Made by a program: the position numbers and the translations under genes. This document shows, piece by piece, positions 1 to 7,888 of a DNA stretch of 40,960 nt; within the stretch, counting starts at the first letter, position 1, and every line of letters begins with the position of its first letter. The notes beneath the pieces were generated by a model. It was not told where the DNA came from. It was given only the letters and a program-made list of their open reading frames with translations, and ran no database searches. The stretch covers positions 1 through 40,960 of the forward strand of contig JAFRVI010000001.1 of NCBI GenBank assembly GCA_017438525.1, read 5' to 3'. The DNA is from Clostridia bacterium. Its GTDB lineage: Bacteria; Bacillota; Clostridia; Oscillospirales; RGIG8002.

Positions 1-1
1 C

Positions 2-2905
2 CCAGTGCTCCGCGGCTCCGCCGAGAACGGCGACATCTTCTTCCAGCACAGAGAGGCGTGCAACAAGTACTATCAGGAGCTCCCCGCCGTCGTCGAGGAG
101 TATATGAACAAGGTCAACGCCAAGATCGGCACCGACTATAAGCTCTTCAACTACTACGGCGCTCCGGATGCGGAGAGAGTCATCGTCGCGATGGGCTCCT
201 TCTGCGACGTCGCCGAAGAAGTCATCGACTATATGCTAGCGCAGGGCGAGAAGGTCGGCCTCGTGAAGGTCCGCCTTTACAGACCCTTCGTCGCGGACAA
301 GTTCTTCGCCGCCATCCCGAAGACCGTCAAGGCGATCGCCGTCATGGACCGCACGAAGGAGCCCGGCTCCCTCGGCGAACCGCTTTACCTCGACGTCGTA
401 GCCGCGCTTAACATGAACGGATACACCGGCAAGGTCGTCGGCGGCCGCTACGGCCTCGGCTCGAAGGATACTCCTCCGTCCAGCGTCTTCGCGGTATACG
501 AGAACCTCAAGGCCGACAAGCCGAAGCACAGCTTCACCGTCGGCATCGTCGACGACGTGACCGGTCTCTCCCTCGAGGAGAAGCCCGCGCCCGACACCGC
601 CGCGCCCGGCACGATCTCCTGCAAGTTCTGGGGCCTCGGCGGCGACGGCACCGTCGGCGCGAACAAGAACTCCATCAAGATCATCGGCGACCATACCGAT
701 AAATACATCCAGGCGTACTTCCAGTACGACTCCAAGAAGACCGGCGGCGTCACGATCTCGCACCTGCGTTTCGGCGACAGCCCCATCAAGTCTCCTTATT
801 ACATCACGAAGGCGAACTTCGTCGCCTGCCACAACCCGTCCTACATGGTCAAGGGCTACAAGATCGTCAACGACGTCAAGCCCGGCGGAATCTTCCTGCT
901 GAACTGCCAGTGGACTCCCGAAGAGATCGAAACGCACCTGCCCGCCGAGGCGAAGCGCTACATCGCCGAGAACGGCATCCATTTCTACACCGTCAACGCC
1001 ATCGACAAGGCGAGAGAGATCGGTATGGGCAAGCGCACCAACACGATCCTGCAGTCCGCGTTCTTCGCGCTCGCGAACATCATGCCCATCGACGAGGCGG
1101 TCACCTTCATGAAGGAAGCGGCCAAGAAGTCCTATATGAAGAAGGGCGAAGCGGTCGTCGAAATGAACTATAAGGCCATCGATGCCGGCGTCGACGCCAT
1201 CGTCAAGGTCGACGTTCCCGAGAGCTGGAAGACCATCGAGGTCAAGCCGCAGGAAGTCGCCATCGAAGGCAAGCGCCCCGAGCTGGTCAAGTTCGTCAAG
1301 GACATCGTCGTTCCGGTCTCCAAGATGAACGGCGACAGCCTGCCGGTATCCAAGTTCGTGCCTCACGTCGACGGCACCTTCCCGCAGGGAGCCGCCGCTT
1401 ACGAAAAGCGCGGCGTCGCGGTGGACGTCCCCGAGTGGATCCCCGAGAACTGCCTGCAGTGCAACCAGTGCGCCTACGTCTGCCCGCACGCTACCATCCG
1501 TCCCTTCGCGATGAGCAAGGAAGAAGCCGCCGCGGCTCCCGCCTCCACGAAGACCGCGCAGATGAAGGGCAAGGGCTGCGAGGACTATGTCTTCACCATG
1601 AGCGTCAGCCCGCTCGACTGCATGGGCTGCGGACTCTGCGTCAACATCTGCCCCGCGAAGGAAAAAGCGCTTAAGATGGTCCCGCAGGAGAGCCAGAAGG
1701 AACAGCAGGCGGCGTTCGACTACGCCGTCGCGAACGTGACGAAGAAGGAGACCCCCTTCGCCGACACGACCGTCAAGGGCAGCCAGTTCAACCAGCCGCT
1801 GCTTGAGTTCTCCGGCTCCTGCGCCGGCTGCGCCGAAACCTCCTACGCGCGCCTCATCACCCAGCTTTTCGGTGAGAGAATGTATATCTCCAACGCGACC
1901 GGCTGCTCCTCCATCTGGGGCGGCTCCGCGCCCGCCACGCCTTACACCGTCAACCGCGACAGCGGCAGGGGACCGGCGTGGGCGAACAGTCTCTTCGAAG
2001 ACAACGCCGAGCACGGCCTCGGAATGTACCTCGGCCAGAAGACCATCAGACTGCGCCTCATCGGCTACGTCAAGGAGCTCGCCGAGAAGGTCGAAGACGC
2101 CGATAAGAAGGCGGTCATCGACCGCTACCTCGAGACCGTCAACGACGGCAAGGCCAACGACGCCGCCGCGAAGGCGCTCGTCGAAATGCTCGAGAAGTGC
2201 GACTGCGAGCTCGGCAAGAAGATCCTCGCCGAGAAGGATTACCTCTCCAAGAAGTCCGTATGGATCTTCGGCGGCGACGGCTGGGCTTACGACATCGGCT
2301 TCGGCGGCCTCGACCACGTTCTCGCCTCCGGCGAAGACGTGAACGTCATGGTCTTCGATACCGAAGTCTACTCCAACACCGGCGGCCAGGCCTCCAAGGC
2401 GAGCCAGATCGGCCAGGTGGCGCAGTTCGCCGCGGCCGGCAAGGCGATCGGCAAGAAGGACCTCGCGCAGATCGCGATGTCCTACGGCTACGTCTACGTC
2501 GCGCAGATCGCGATGGGCGCCGACATGAACCAGACCATCAAGGCGCTGCAGGAAGCCGAGGCGTATCCGGGCCCGTCCCTCATCATCGGCTACTCGCCCT
2601 GCGAAATGCACGGCGTCAAGGGCGGCATGACCAACAGCCAGTCCGAGATGAAGAAGGCCGTCGAGGCCGGTTACTGGCAGATGTTCCGCTTCAACCCCGC
2701 GCTGAAGGCGGAGGGCAAGAACCCCTTCACGCTGGACAGCAAGGAGCCGACCGCGGACTACATCGAGTTCATCAAGAACGAGACCAGATACACCCGCCTC
2801 ATGCAGGCGTCGCCCGAGAGAGCGGAAGAGCTCTTCAACAAGGCGAAGGAAAACGCCGCGAAGAAGTATCAGCACCTCCTCAAGCTCAAGGAACTCTACG
2901 AATAA
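2..2905 (+). CDS. nifJ: Pyruvate:ferredoxin (flavodoxin) oxidoreductase, C-terminal ~967 residues (5' end off window)
   Basis: This single-chain enzyme oxidatively decarboxylates pyruvate with CoA to acetyl-CoA, CO2 and reduced ferredoxin, a central step of anaerobic fermentation in the cytoplasm. The reading frame is open to the left edge, so the GTG at 5 is not a real start; roughly the first 200 residues of a usual ~1170-residue enzyme are missing. In order one sees the end of the pyruvate-binding domain, the transketolase C-like domain, the gamma domain (about residues 210-400 of the visible part), and two [4Fe-4S] ferredoxin motifs (CLQCNQCAYVCP near 1450 and CMGCGLCVNICP near 1620). The thiamine diphosphate domain follows, with CAGCAET near 1825, GGDGWAYDIG near 2270 and SNTGGQ near 2371. 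It ends just before an intrinsic terminator, so it is probably the last gene of its transcript. Confidence 0.96.
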   Translation, partial: PVLRGSAENGDIFFQHREACNKYYQELPAVVEEYMNKVNAKIGTDYKLFNYYGAPDAERVIVAMGSFCDVAEEVIDYMLAQGEKVGLVKVRLYRPFVADKFFAAIPKTVKAIAVMDRTKEPGSLGEPLYLDVVAALNMNGYTGKVVGGRYGLGSKDTPPSSVFAVYENLKADKPKHSFTVGIVDDVTGLSLEEKPAPDTAAPGTISCKFWGLGGDGTVGANKNSIKIIGDHTDKYIQAYFQYDSKKTGGVTISHLRFGDSPIKSPYYITKANFVACHNPSYMVKGYKIVNDVKPGGIFLLNCQWTPEEIETHLPAEAKRYIAENGIHFYTVNAIDKAREIGMGKRTNTILQSAFFALANIMPIDEAVTFMKEAAKKSYMKKGEAVVEMNYKAIDAGVDAIVKVDVPESWKTIEVKPQEVAIEGKRPELVKFVKDIVVPVSKMNGDSLPVSKFVPHVDGTFPQGAAAYEKRGVAVDVPEWIPENCLQCNQCAYVCPHATIRPFAMSKEEAAAAPASTKTAQMKGKGCEDYVFTMSVSPLDCMGCGLCVNICPAKEKALKMVPQESQKEQQAAFDYAVANVTKKETPFADTTVKGSQFNQPLLEFSGSCAGCAETSYARLITQLFGERMYISNATGCSSIWGGSAPATPYTVNRDSGRGPAWANSLFEDNAEHGLGMYLGQKTIRLRLIGYVKELAEKVEDADKKAVIDRYLETVNDGKANDAAAKALVEMLEKCDCELGKKILAEKDYLSKKSVWIFGGDGWAYDIGFGGLDHVLASGEDVNVMVFDTEVYSNTGGQASKASQIGQVAQFAAAGKAIGKKDLAQIAMSYGYVYVAQIAMGADMNQTIKALQEAEAYPGPSLIIGYSPCEMHGVKGGMTNSQSEMKKAVEAGYWQMFRFNPALKAEGKNPFTLDSKEPTADYIEFIKNETRYTRLMQASPERAEELFNKAKENAAKKYQHLLKLKELYE

Positions 2906-2925
2906 TCATTGCGGAAGCGCAAATG

Positions 2926-2960
2926 AAACAGCCCGGCGGAAATTTCCGTCGGGCTGTTTT
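2926..2960 (+). terminator. Intrinsic terminator after the pyruvate:ferredoxin oxidoreductase gene
   Basis: An inverted repeat begins AAACAGCCCGGCGG and closes with CCGTCGGGCTGTTT, with one G-U wobble, and runs into TTTT. It lies about 20 bases after the stop codon. Confidence 0.9.
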
Positions 2961-2975
2961 AACTATCATTATATT

Positions 2976-3011
2976 AAAAAAGGAGCGGTCCCGGTCGGGA
3001 ACGCTCCTTTT
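2976..3011 (-). terminator. Intrinsic terminator for the SPFH gene (works on the minus strand)
   Basis: The stem AAAAGGAGCG / CGCTCCTTTT carries an inner TCCC/GGGA pair. On the minus strand it is followed by a run of T and lies 28 bases beyond the stop of the SPFH gene. It also has T on the plus side, so it may act in both directions. Confidence 0.85.
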
Positions 3012-3038
3012 GATATGTTTGCGTTTGCGCGCTGTTTA

Positions 3039-4382
3039 TTACTGCGCGTCTTTGTCGTCGAAGACGTCGCCGCACTCGGGGCAGAACTTCGGCGGATGCT
3101 CCGGATCTGAGGGGGTCCAGCCGCACTTGTCGCACTTATAGAGCTTCGCTCCGGCCGGCTTCGGCTTGCCGCACTCGGCGCAGAACTTGCCCTGATTGAC
3201 GGCGCCGCATTCGCAGGTCCAGCCCTGAACGGGAGCCGGCTTCGGTTTGCCGCAGTTCGAGCAGAACTTCGCGGTGTTCTCCGCGCCGCACTCGCACTTC
3301 CACGCGTCCGCGGTCTGCTGCGCCTGCTGCTGAGCCATCTGCTGTTGCTGCTGCTGAACGCCGGCGGCGTAGAAGTTCTGAGCCGCGGCGAATCCGCCGC
3401 CGTTTCCGCCGGCGCCGCCCGCCATATTCATGCCGAGGAAGCCGGTGAAGGCGCCGTTCGGGTTGTTCGCGGCGTTCTCCATCGCGGTAGCGGTGGCGTT
3501 GGTCATACGTCCGGCCATCATGAAGGCGTTGGAGCCCATAGTCGCGGCGTCTTCCATCTCGTTGATCTTCTTCATATCCTCTTCGGTGAGGGTGATCGGA
3601 TTCAGCGCGATCTTTTCAACCGTGATGCCGCGGGCGTCGACCCATTCGTTCTGGAGCGCCTGGTTCATCGCGGTCTTCAGCTCGACCGACTTCGCGGGGA
3701 GCTGCGCCGGACGCAGTCCGAGGTCGGACATCGAGGCGAGCGCCGGGGTCAGCGCGTCGATGAACTCGGTCTTCAGCTGCTGGTCGATGCGGTCTCGGGT
3801 GTAGTCGCTCTCAACGTTGCCGCAGACTCTGGAGTAGAAGATAAGCGGGTTGGTGATCGTGTAGGAATACACGCCGTTGCATCTGACCTGAACGGTCCTT
3901 CTCATGTTGATGTCCTTGTTGACGACGTCGAACATAATGGGGTTCGGGGTGCCAAACTTGTTGCCCATGATCTCCTTCGTGTTGAAGAAGTAGATGCGCT
4001 GGTCGTGGCCGGTGTCGCCGCCCATCGCGAAACGCTTGCCGATGAGCTTGAAGGTCTCCTTCAGCGAGGTTCCGAACTTGCCGGCGAAGAGACTCGGCTC
4101 GGTGGAGGAGTCGTAGATGAATTCGCCGGGCTCGCCGGAGAACTCAACGACCTTGCCCTGATCGACGATGATCATGAACTGACCCTCGTTGACGGCGATC
4201 TTCGAGCCGTTGGAAATGATGTTGTCGCTGCCTTTGGTGTTGCTGCTGCGCTTGCCGTTGACGACCTTCTGTCCCTTCGTGACGAGGACGTTCTCCGGCA
4301 GTGCCTCGCAGTAGAAAAACTCCTTCCACTGATCGGCGAGAACTCCGCCCAGGGCGCCGAGGCCCGCTTTAATAAGTCCCAT
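3039..4382 (-). CDS. SPFH domain protein with C-terminal zinc ribbons (YdjI-like, virion core protein type)
   Basis: The 447-residue product resembles the family of Bacillus YdjI: an N-terminal segment MGLIKAGLGALGGVLADQW, then an SPFH (stomatin/prohibitin/flotillin-like) domain over about residues 30-260. A Gly/Ala-rich and Gln-rich linker (about 305-355) follows, then three zinc-ribbon Cys pairs at the C terminus: CECGAENTAKFCSNCG, CECGAVNQGKFCAECG and CDKCG...FCPECG. Known relatives act at the membrane, often in envelope-stress settings together with PspA-like proteins; no PspA partner is seen here. There is no obvious signal peptide or transmembrane helix. The ATG start has a GGGAG ribosome site 7 bases upstream. 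It stands alone on the minus strand. The SPFH assignment is strong; the exact role is inferred. Confidence 0.85.
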   Translation of the reverse strand: MGLIKAGLGALGGVLADQWKEFFYCEALPENVLVTKGQKVVNGKRSSNTKGSDNIISNGSKIAVNEGQFMIIVDQGKVVEFSGEPGEFIYDSSTEPSLFAGKFGTSLKETFKLIGKRFAMGGDTGHDQRIYFFNTKEIMGNKFGTPNPIMFDVVNKDINMRRTVQVRCNGVYSYTITNPLIFYSRVCGNVESDYTRDRIDQQLKTEFIDALTPALASMSDLGLRPAQLPAKSVELKTAMNQALQNEWVDARGITVEKIALNPITLTEEDMKKINEMEDAATMGSNAFMMAGRMTNATATAMENAANNPNGAFTGFLGMNMAGGAGGNGGGFAAAQNFYAAGVQQQQQQMAQQQAQQTADAWKCECGAENTAKFCSNCGKPKPAPVQGWTCECGAVNQGKFCAECGKPKPAGAKLYKCDKCGWTPSDPEHPPKFCPECGDVFDDKDAQ

Positions 4383-4462
4383 TGTAACATCTCCCTTTAT
4401 GATATTTTGTTTTACCGTAATATGCTTTGGCGGCGCACCGCCTGTATAATGATATACATTTT

Positions 4463-4500
4463 ACCACCTACGGAGTGTTTCGTCAAGTGGTTTTTGTTTT
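4463..4500 (+). terminator. Possible intrinsic terminator upstream of the infC promoter
   Basis: ACCAC (4463-4467) and ACG (4470-4472) can pair with CGT (4481-4483) and GTGGT (4487-4491), followed by TTTTTGTTTTT. No plus-strand gene lies directly upstream, so it may insulate the infC promoter from antisense transcription. The internal mismatches make it weaker than the others. Confidence 0.45.
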
Positions 4501-4541
4501 TATGATACTGATGAGAAAAGAAAAATATTTCAAAAAAATGC

Positions 4542-4569
4542 TTGACAAAACCGAAACGGATGATATAAT
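4542..4569 (+). promoter_or_regulatory. Sigma-A type promoter of infC-rpmI-rplT
   Basis: TTGACA at 4542-4547 and TATAAT at 4564-4569 are both perfect consensus hexamers separated by 16 bases. Transcription should start near 4576, about 155 bases before the infC start. Confidence 0.9.
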
Positions 4570-4576
4570 AGTCGGG

Positions 4577-4717
4577 TAAAGGGACGGGCAACCGTTCCGG
4601 AAAGCAGAACCGCCGGAAGTTCTCGCCGGCCGTGACACGATTCGCGGCGGCCATACGGACCATAGGAACGATGGACCTTGTGCAGACGGCTGTTTTGCGC
4701 AAGGTTTGTTTTATACT
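4577..4717 (+). promoter_or_regulatory. infC operon leader with attenuator-like hairpin (candidate L20 leader)
   Basis: The leader contains several potential stems: GGGACGG/CCGTTCC near 4581-4598 and GCCGG/CCGGC near 4612-4630. Just before the infC ribosome site, CTTGTGC (4677-4683) pairs with GCGCAAG (4697-4703) and is followed by GTTTGTTTTAT. The last stem plus T-rich tail looks like an intrinsic terminator inside the leader. In Firmicutes the infC-rpmI-rplT operon is known to be repressed by ribosomal protein L20 through transcription attenuation in such a leader. I could not verify the L20 binding motif itself by eye. Confidence 0.55.
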
Positions 4718-4730
4718 GGAGGTGTTTGAT

Positions 4731-5285
4731 ATCGCAAAGGAGATGCTTTTGAACGAGCAGATAAAAGCGGCTGAACTCCGCGTCGTCGATTCCGACGGAA
4801 CGCAGCTCGGCATTATGTCGAGCAGGGAGGCCCTGGATATCGCGGTCGGCAAAGGGCTCGATCTCGTTATGATCGCCCCGAACGCGACTCCGCCCGTCTG
4901 CCGCATTATGAACTACGGCAAGTACAAGTTCGAGCAGGCCAAAAAGGAAAAGGACCAGCGCAAGAATCAGAAGACCATCGAGCTGAAAGAGATCCGTCTG
5001 TCGTACAACATCGACGTGCACGATTTCGACACCAAGCTCAATCAGGCGAAGAAGTTCCTCTCCGCCGGAAACAAGCTCAAGGTCTCGATCCGCTTCCGCG
5101 GCCGCGAGATGGCGCATACCGCGCTGGGGCAGGAGCGTATGGAACGCTTCGCCGCGAACCTTTCCGAGCTGGCGTCGGTCGACCGCGCGCCGAAGCTCGA
5201 GGGGCGCAACATGATGATGTTCCTTACCCCCAAGCCCGTCAAGCCCGAAAAAGCCAAGAAACCACAGGAGTCAGAACAAAACTAA
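4731..5285 (+). CDS. infC: Translation initiation factor IF-3 (non-canonical ATC start)
   Basis: IF-3 binds the 30S subunit, prevents premature 50S joining and proofreads start codon choice. The product starting IAKEMLLNEQI aligns with the usual Firmicutes N terminus (ISKDxxINEQI), with the N domain GTQLGIMSSREAL and PPVCRIMNYGKYKFEQ, a charged linker, and the C domain containing KLKVSIRFRGREM. GGAGG at 4718-4722 sits 8 bases before ATC at 4731 and there is no in-frame ATG with a ribosome site nearby. This fits the known family habit of rare AUU/AUC starts used for autoregulation. The resulting 184 residues match family length. An ATG at 4743 or an extension from the ATG at 4671 are the alternatives an automatic caller may choose. 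Confidence 0.93.
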   Translation: MAKEMLLNEQIKAAELRVVDSDGTQLGIMSSREALDIAVGKGLDLVMIAPNATPPVCRIMNYGKYKFEQAKKEKDQRKNQKTIELKEIRLSYNIDVHDFDTKLNQAKKFLSAGNKLKVSIRFRGREMAHTALGQERMERFAANLSELASVDRAPKLEGRNMMMFLTPKPVKPEKAKKPQESEQN

Positions 5286-5302
5286 CATAAAGGAGAATTA
5301 CC

Positions 5303-5500
5303 ATGCCTAAGATCAAGACGCACAGAGGAGCGGCGAAACGCTTTAAGGTTACGAAGAACGGTAAGGTCAAGATGTTCCACGCCTACAAGTCGCACATTCT
5401 GAACAAGAAGTCGACCAAGAGGAAGAGAAACCTGAGGAAGCCCACCATAGCTACACCCGCCAACGAGGCGAACCTCAGAAAAATGATGCCTTACAAATAA
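5303..5500 (+). CDS. rpmI: 50S ribosomal protein L35
   Basis: This small basic 65-residue ribosomal protein starts [20 protein letters not shown] and ends LRKMMPYK, both hallmark L35 segments, with the Lys/Arg-rich centre that contacts 23S rRNA. AAAGGAG precedes the ATG at a normal distance. It lies 17 bases after infC and 42 before rplT, the standard infC-rpmI-rplT operon, and is presumably co-regulated by L20. Confidence 0.98.
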   Translation: MPKIKTHRGAAKRFKVTKNGKVKMFHAYKSHILNKKSTKRKRNLRKPTIATPANEANLRKMMPYK

Positions 5501-5542
5501 GAATCAAAGGCGTAACCGCCGAACAATAAAGGAGAGTTTACA

Positions 5543-5890
5543 ATGGCAAGAGTTAAGGGCGCAGTAACCACCAGAAAAAGAAGGAGAAAGATCCTGAAAC
5601 TCGCGAAGGGTTACAGAGGCGCGAAATCGAAGCTGTTCAAGACAGCTAACCAGGCAGTCACAAAGTCACTCGTTTACGCATATATCGGCAGAAAGCAGAA
5701 GAAGCGCAATTTCCGTCAGCTTTGGATCGCGCGTATTTCCGCCGCATGCAGAGCGAACGGCACCAATTATTCCACGTTTATGAACGATCTCAAGAAGGCC
5801 GGCGTCGAGCTGAACAGAAAGATGCTTTCCGAGATGGCCATAAGCGATAAAGAAGGCTTTTCCGCGCTGATAGAAAAGGTTTCGAAGTAA
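5543..5890 (+). CDS. rplT: 50S ribosomal protein L20
   Basis: The 115-residue product begins [20 protein letters not shown] and contains the conserved [17 protein letters not shown] and [15 protein letters not shown] ([12 protein letters not shown]) segments. L20 is needed early in 50S assembly, and in Firmicutes it also represses its own operon by binding the leader RNA. AAAGGAG precedes the ATG. There is no obvious terminator after the stop, so transcription may continue into the methyltransferase gene. Confidence 0.98.
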   Translation: MARVKGAVTTRKRRRKILKLAKGYRGAKSKLFKTANQAVTKSLVYAYIGRKQKKRNFRQLWIARISAACRANGTNYSTFMNDLKKAGVELNRKMLSEMAISDKEGFSALIEKVSK

Positions 5891-5946
5891 TTTCGAGGCC
5901 TTTTCGGCATTTTTCGGCATAGAAAAGAACGTCGCGAATCAGCGGG

Positions 5947-6768
5947 GTGAAACGGTTGAAGAAGCTTCTGACCGTGACCGCCCCGGGCAACGAGGCGGTC
6001 AAATCCATCGCTAAGCTGTCCTCCTCAAAGAAGGCAAGGGATGAAGCCCGCGCCTTCGTCGCGGAGGGCAGAAAGCTCGTGGAAGAGGCGCTTGCCGGCG
6101 GCTGCGAGCTGCTCGAGCTGTTCGTGCTCAAGGACGCGCTCGGCGCGTACGAAGCGCTTTTTCCGTCGGTCAGCGGCACCGTCTACGCGGTGACGCGGCC
6201 GATAATGAACAAAATAACAGAAAGCAAAACGCCGCAGGACATTACGGCGGTTTTTGCGTATAAATCTTCGGGTTTGTCCGAGAACGGCCGCAGATACCTC
6301 TGCCTCGAGAGAGTACAGGAGCCGGGCAACGTCGGCGCGCTCATCAGAAGCGCTTCCGCCTTCGGCTTTGACGCCATAGTTCTTTCCGCCGACTGTGCGG
6401 ACGCGTACTCCGTCAAGGCGCTGCGCGGTGCGATGGGCGCTACGTTCAGACTGCCCGTAGTCCAGGTCGCCGACCTGCGCGGTTTCGTGCGCGAAATGCG
6501 CGGGGCGGGCTTCAAAGCATACGCCGCAGCGCTGAACGCGCACGCTGTTTCGCTCGAAAGCGTCGGATTCGCGGATAAGCTGCTGCTTCTCATAGGCAAC
6601 GAAGGCAACGGCCTCGACGCCGAAACAGTCGCGGCGTGCGACGAAACCGTCCGCATTCCGATGGCGCAGGGCACGGAGTCCCTCAACGCCGCCGTCGCGG
6701 GAGGCATACTGATGTGGGAGGTGTCCGAATGGAAGCAAAGTGCGCGGTCTGGCTCTCTGAAAGAGTAA
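5947..6768 (+). CDS. TrmH/SpoU-family RNA 2'-O-methyltransferase (YsgA-like)
   Basis: The protein (273 residues) has an N-terminal L30-like substrate-binding part and a C-terminal SPOUT knot fold. The three SpoU motifs are clear: LERVQEPGNVGALIRSASAFG, LLLIGNEGNGL and IPMAQGTESLNAAVAGGIL. Such enzymes transfer a methyl group from SAM to a ribose 2'-OH of rRNA or tRNA; the substrate base cannot be read from the sequence. Its position right after rplT matches ysgA-type genes in Firmicutes. The start is uncertain: GTG at 5947 gives the longest form, while TTG at 5956 has the better ribosome site (GGGGTG). The 3' end overlaps dprA by 40 bases. Confidence 0.9.
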   Translation: MKRLKKLLTVTAPGNEAVKSIAKLSSSKKARDEARAFVAEGRKLVEEALAGGCELLELFVLKDALGAYEALFPSVSGTVYAVTRPIMNKITESKTPQDITAVFAYKSSGLSENGRRYLCLERVQEPGNVGALIRSASAFGFDAIVLSADCADAYSVKALRGAMGATFRLPVVQVADLRGFVREMRGAGFKAYAAALNAHAVSLESVGFADKLLLLIGNEGNGLDAETVAACDETVRIPMAQGTESLNAAVAGGILMWEVSEWKQSARSGSLKE

Positions 6769-7829
6769 CTCCCGCCACGCGGACGATGGACGCGCTCCTT
6801 AAGGAGTTCGGCGGCTGCGAAGCCGTCTACGCCGCGGGAAAAAACGACTACCTCGCCGCCGGAGTCACGAACGAGAAGACGCTCAAAGCGCTTCTCGATA
6901 AAGATCTGAAATCCGCCGGGGATACGCTCGCGCGCTGCGAACGTCTCACCATACGCGTGATTCCGTACGGCTCCGAGGAGTATCCCGAACGCCTGGCGAA
7001 CATATACGCGCCGCCGGCGCTGCTTTACGCGCAGGGCGAGCCGCTCGACGCGGACTCCCGTCCGCTCATATCAATCGTCGGAACGCGCGACTGCACCGAA
7101 TACGGCCGCAAAGCCGCCTACGTTATCGCGGGTAAACTCGCCGCGCGCGGCTTCTGCGTCGTCAGCGGTCTCGCGGTAGGCATCGACGCCGCGGCTCTCG
7201 CCGGCGCCGTCCGCGCGGACGGAAGCACCGTCGGCGTGCTCGGATGCGGGCTGGCGAAGAACTATCCCGCCGAGAACTTCGGTCTCCGCCGTGCGATGAT
7301 GAAGCGCGGAACGGTAATCTCCGAATACGCTCCGACGAGCAAGATCAGCAAAGGCAACTTCCCGCTGCGGAATCGCATAATGGCGGGCATCTCCGTCGGA
7401 ACGCTCGTCGTTGAGGCGCCGGAGAACAGCGGAGCGCTTATAACCGCAAACTACGCGCTCGAATACGGCAGAGACGTTTTCGCCGTTCCGGGCAACATCA
7501 ATTCCTACGAAAGCGTAGGCAGCAACAGACTGATAAGAGACGGCGCCGTCGCCGTGACAGACGTCGATGACATAGTCAAAGAATACGTCCAGCTTTTCCC
7601 GCAGATAGGGAAGAAGGCGGAGAAGAAAGAAACCCCGCGCCGCGCGGACGACGCGGAACTGGGCGAGCGTGAGAAGCTGCTGCTTTCCGCGCTCGCGACC
7701 GAACCGGTATCGCTTGAGGATATCCTCGCTAAGACCGGACTGAGCGTACAGGAGGCGCTTTCCGCGCTTTCGATGCTCGAGATAAAAGGAAGATGCAAGT
7801 CTCTCCCGATGAAGAAATTTTCGCTTTAA
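6729..7829 (+). CDS. dprA: DNA processing protein DprA (Smf)
   Basis: DprA loads RecA onto incoming single-stranded DNA during natural transformation. The 366-residue product starts MEAKCAVWLSE, with GGGAGGTG just upstream. It has an N-terminal SAM-like region and the Rossmann-like core with SIVGTRDCTEYGRKAA, VVSGLAVGIDAAAL, GVLGCGL, FPLRNRIMAG and ALITANYALEYGRDVFAVPG. A C-terminal winged-helix part follows (about residues 300-366). It overlaps the methyltransferase gene and is followed by topA, the usual dprA-topA order in Firmicutes. dprA is found in many species with no proven competence, so it does not by itself show transformability. Confidence 0.97.
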   Translation: MEAKCAVWLSERVTPATRTMDALLKEFGGCEAVYAAGKNDYLAAGVTNEKTLKALLDKDLKSAGDTLARCERLTIRVIPYGSEEYPERLANIYAPPALLYAQGEPLDADSRPLISIVGTRDCTEYGRKAAYVIAGKLAARGFCVVSGLAVGIDAAALAGAVRADGSTVGVLGCGLAKNYPAENFGLRRAMMKRGTVISEYAPTSKISKGNFPLRNRIMAGISVGTLVVEAPENSGALITANYALEYGRDVFAVPGNINSYESVGSNRLIRDGAVAVTDVDDIVKEYVQLFPQIGKKAEKKETPRRADDAELGEREKLLLSALATEPVSLEDILAKTGLSVQEALSALSMLEIKGRCKSLPMKKFSL

Positions 7830-7888
7830 CACGTTAATAATCCGGCTCCAAGGAGCTTACCGGAGTGACCCGGAGGAAGGATCAATAC

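Noticed and set aside
236..2875. 879-residue open frame on the minus strand opposite the pyruvate:ferredoxin oxidoreductase
   Set aside because: It is a shadow frame caused by GC-rich third positions; the plus strand carries an intact, recognisable enzyme and the minus product is an Arg/Val/Leu/Asp-rich sequence with no motif.
3345..4505. 386-residue plus-strand frame opposite the SPFH gene
   Set aside because: Shadow frame; the minus-strand gene has promoter-side ribosome site, conserved domain and terminator.
5891..5946. Terminator between rplT and the methyltransferase gene
   Set aside because: Only a short direct repeat (TTTTCGGCA twice) is present, with no stem followed by T-run.
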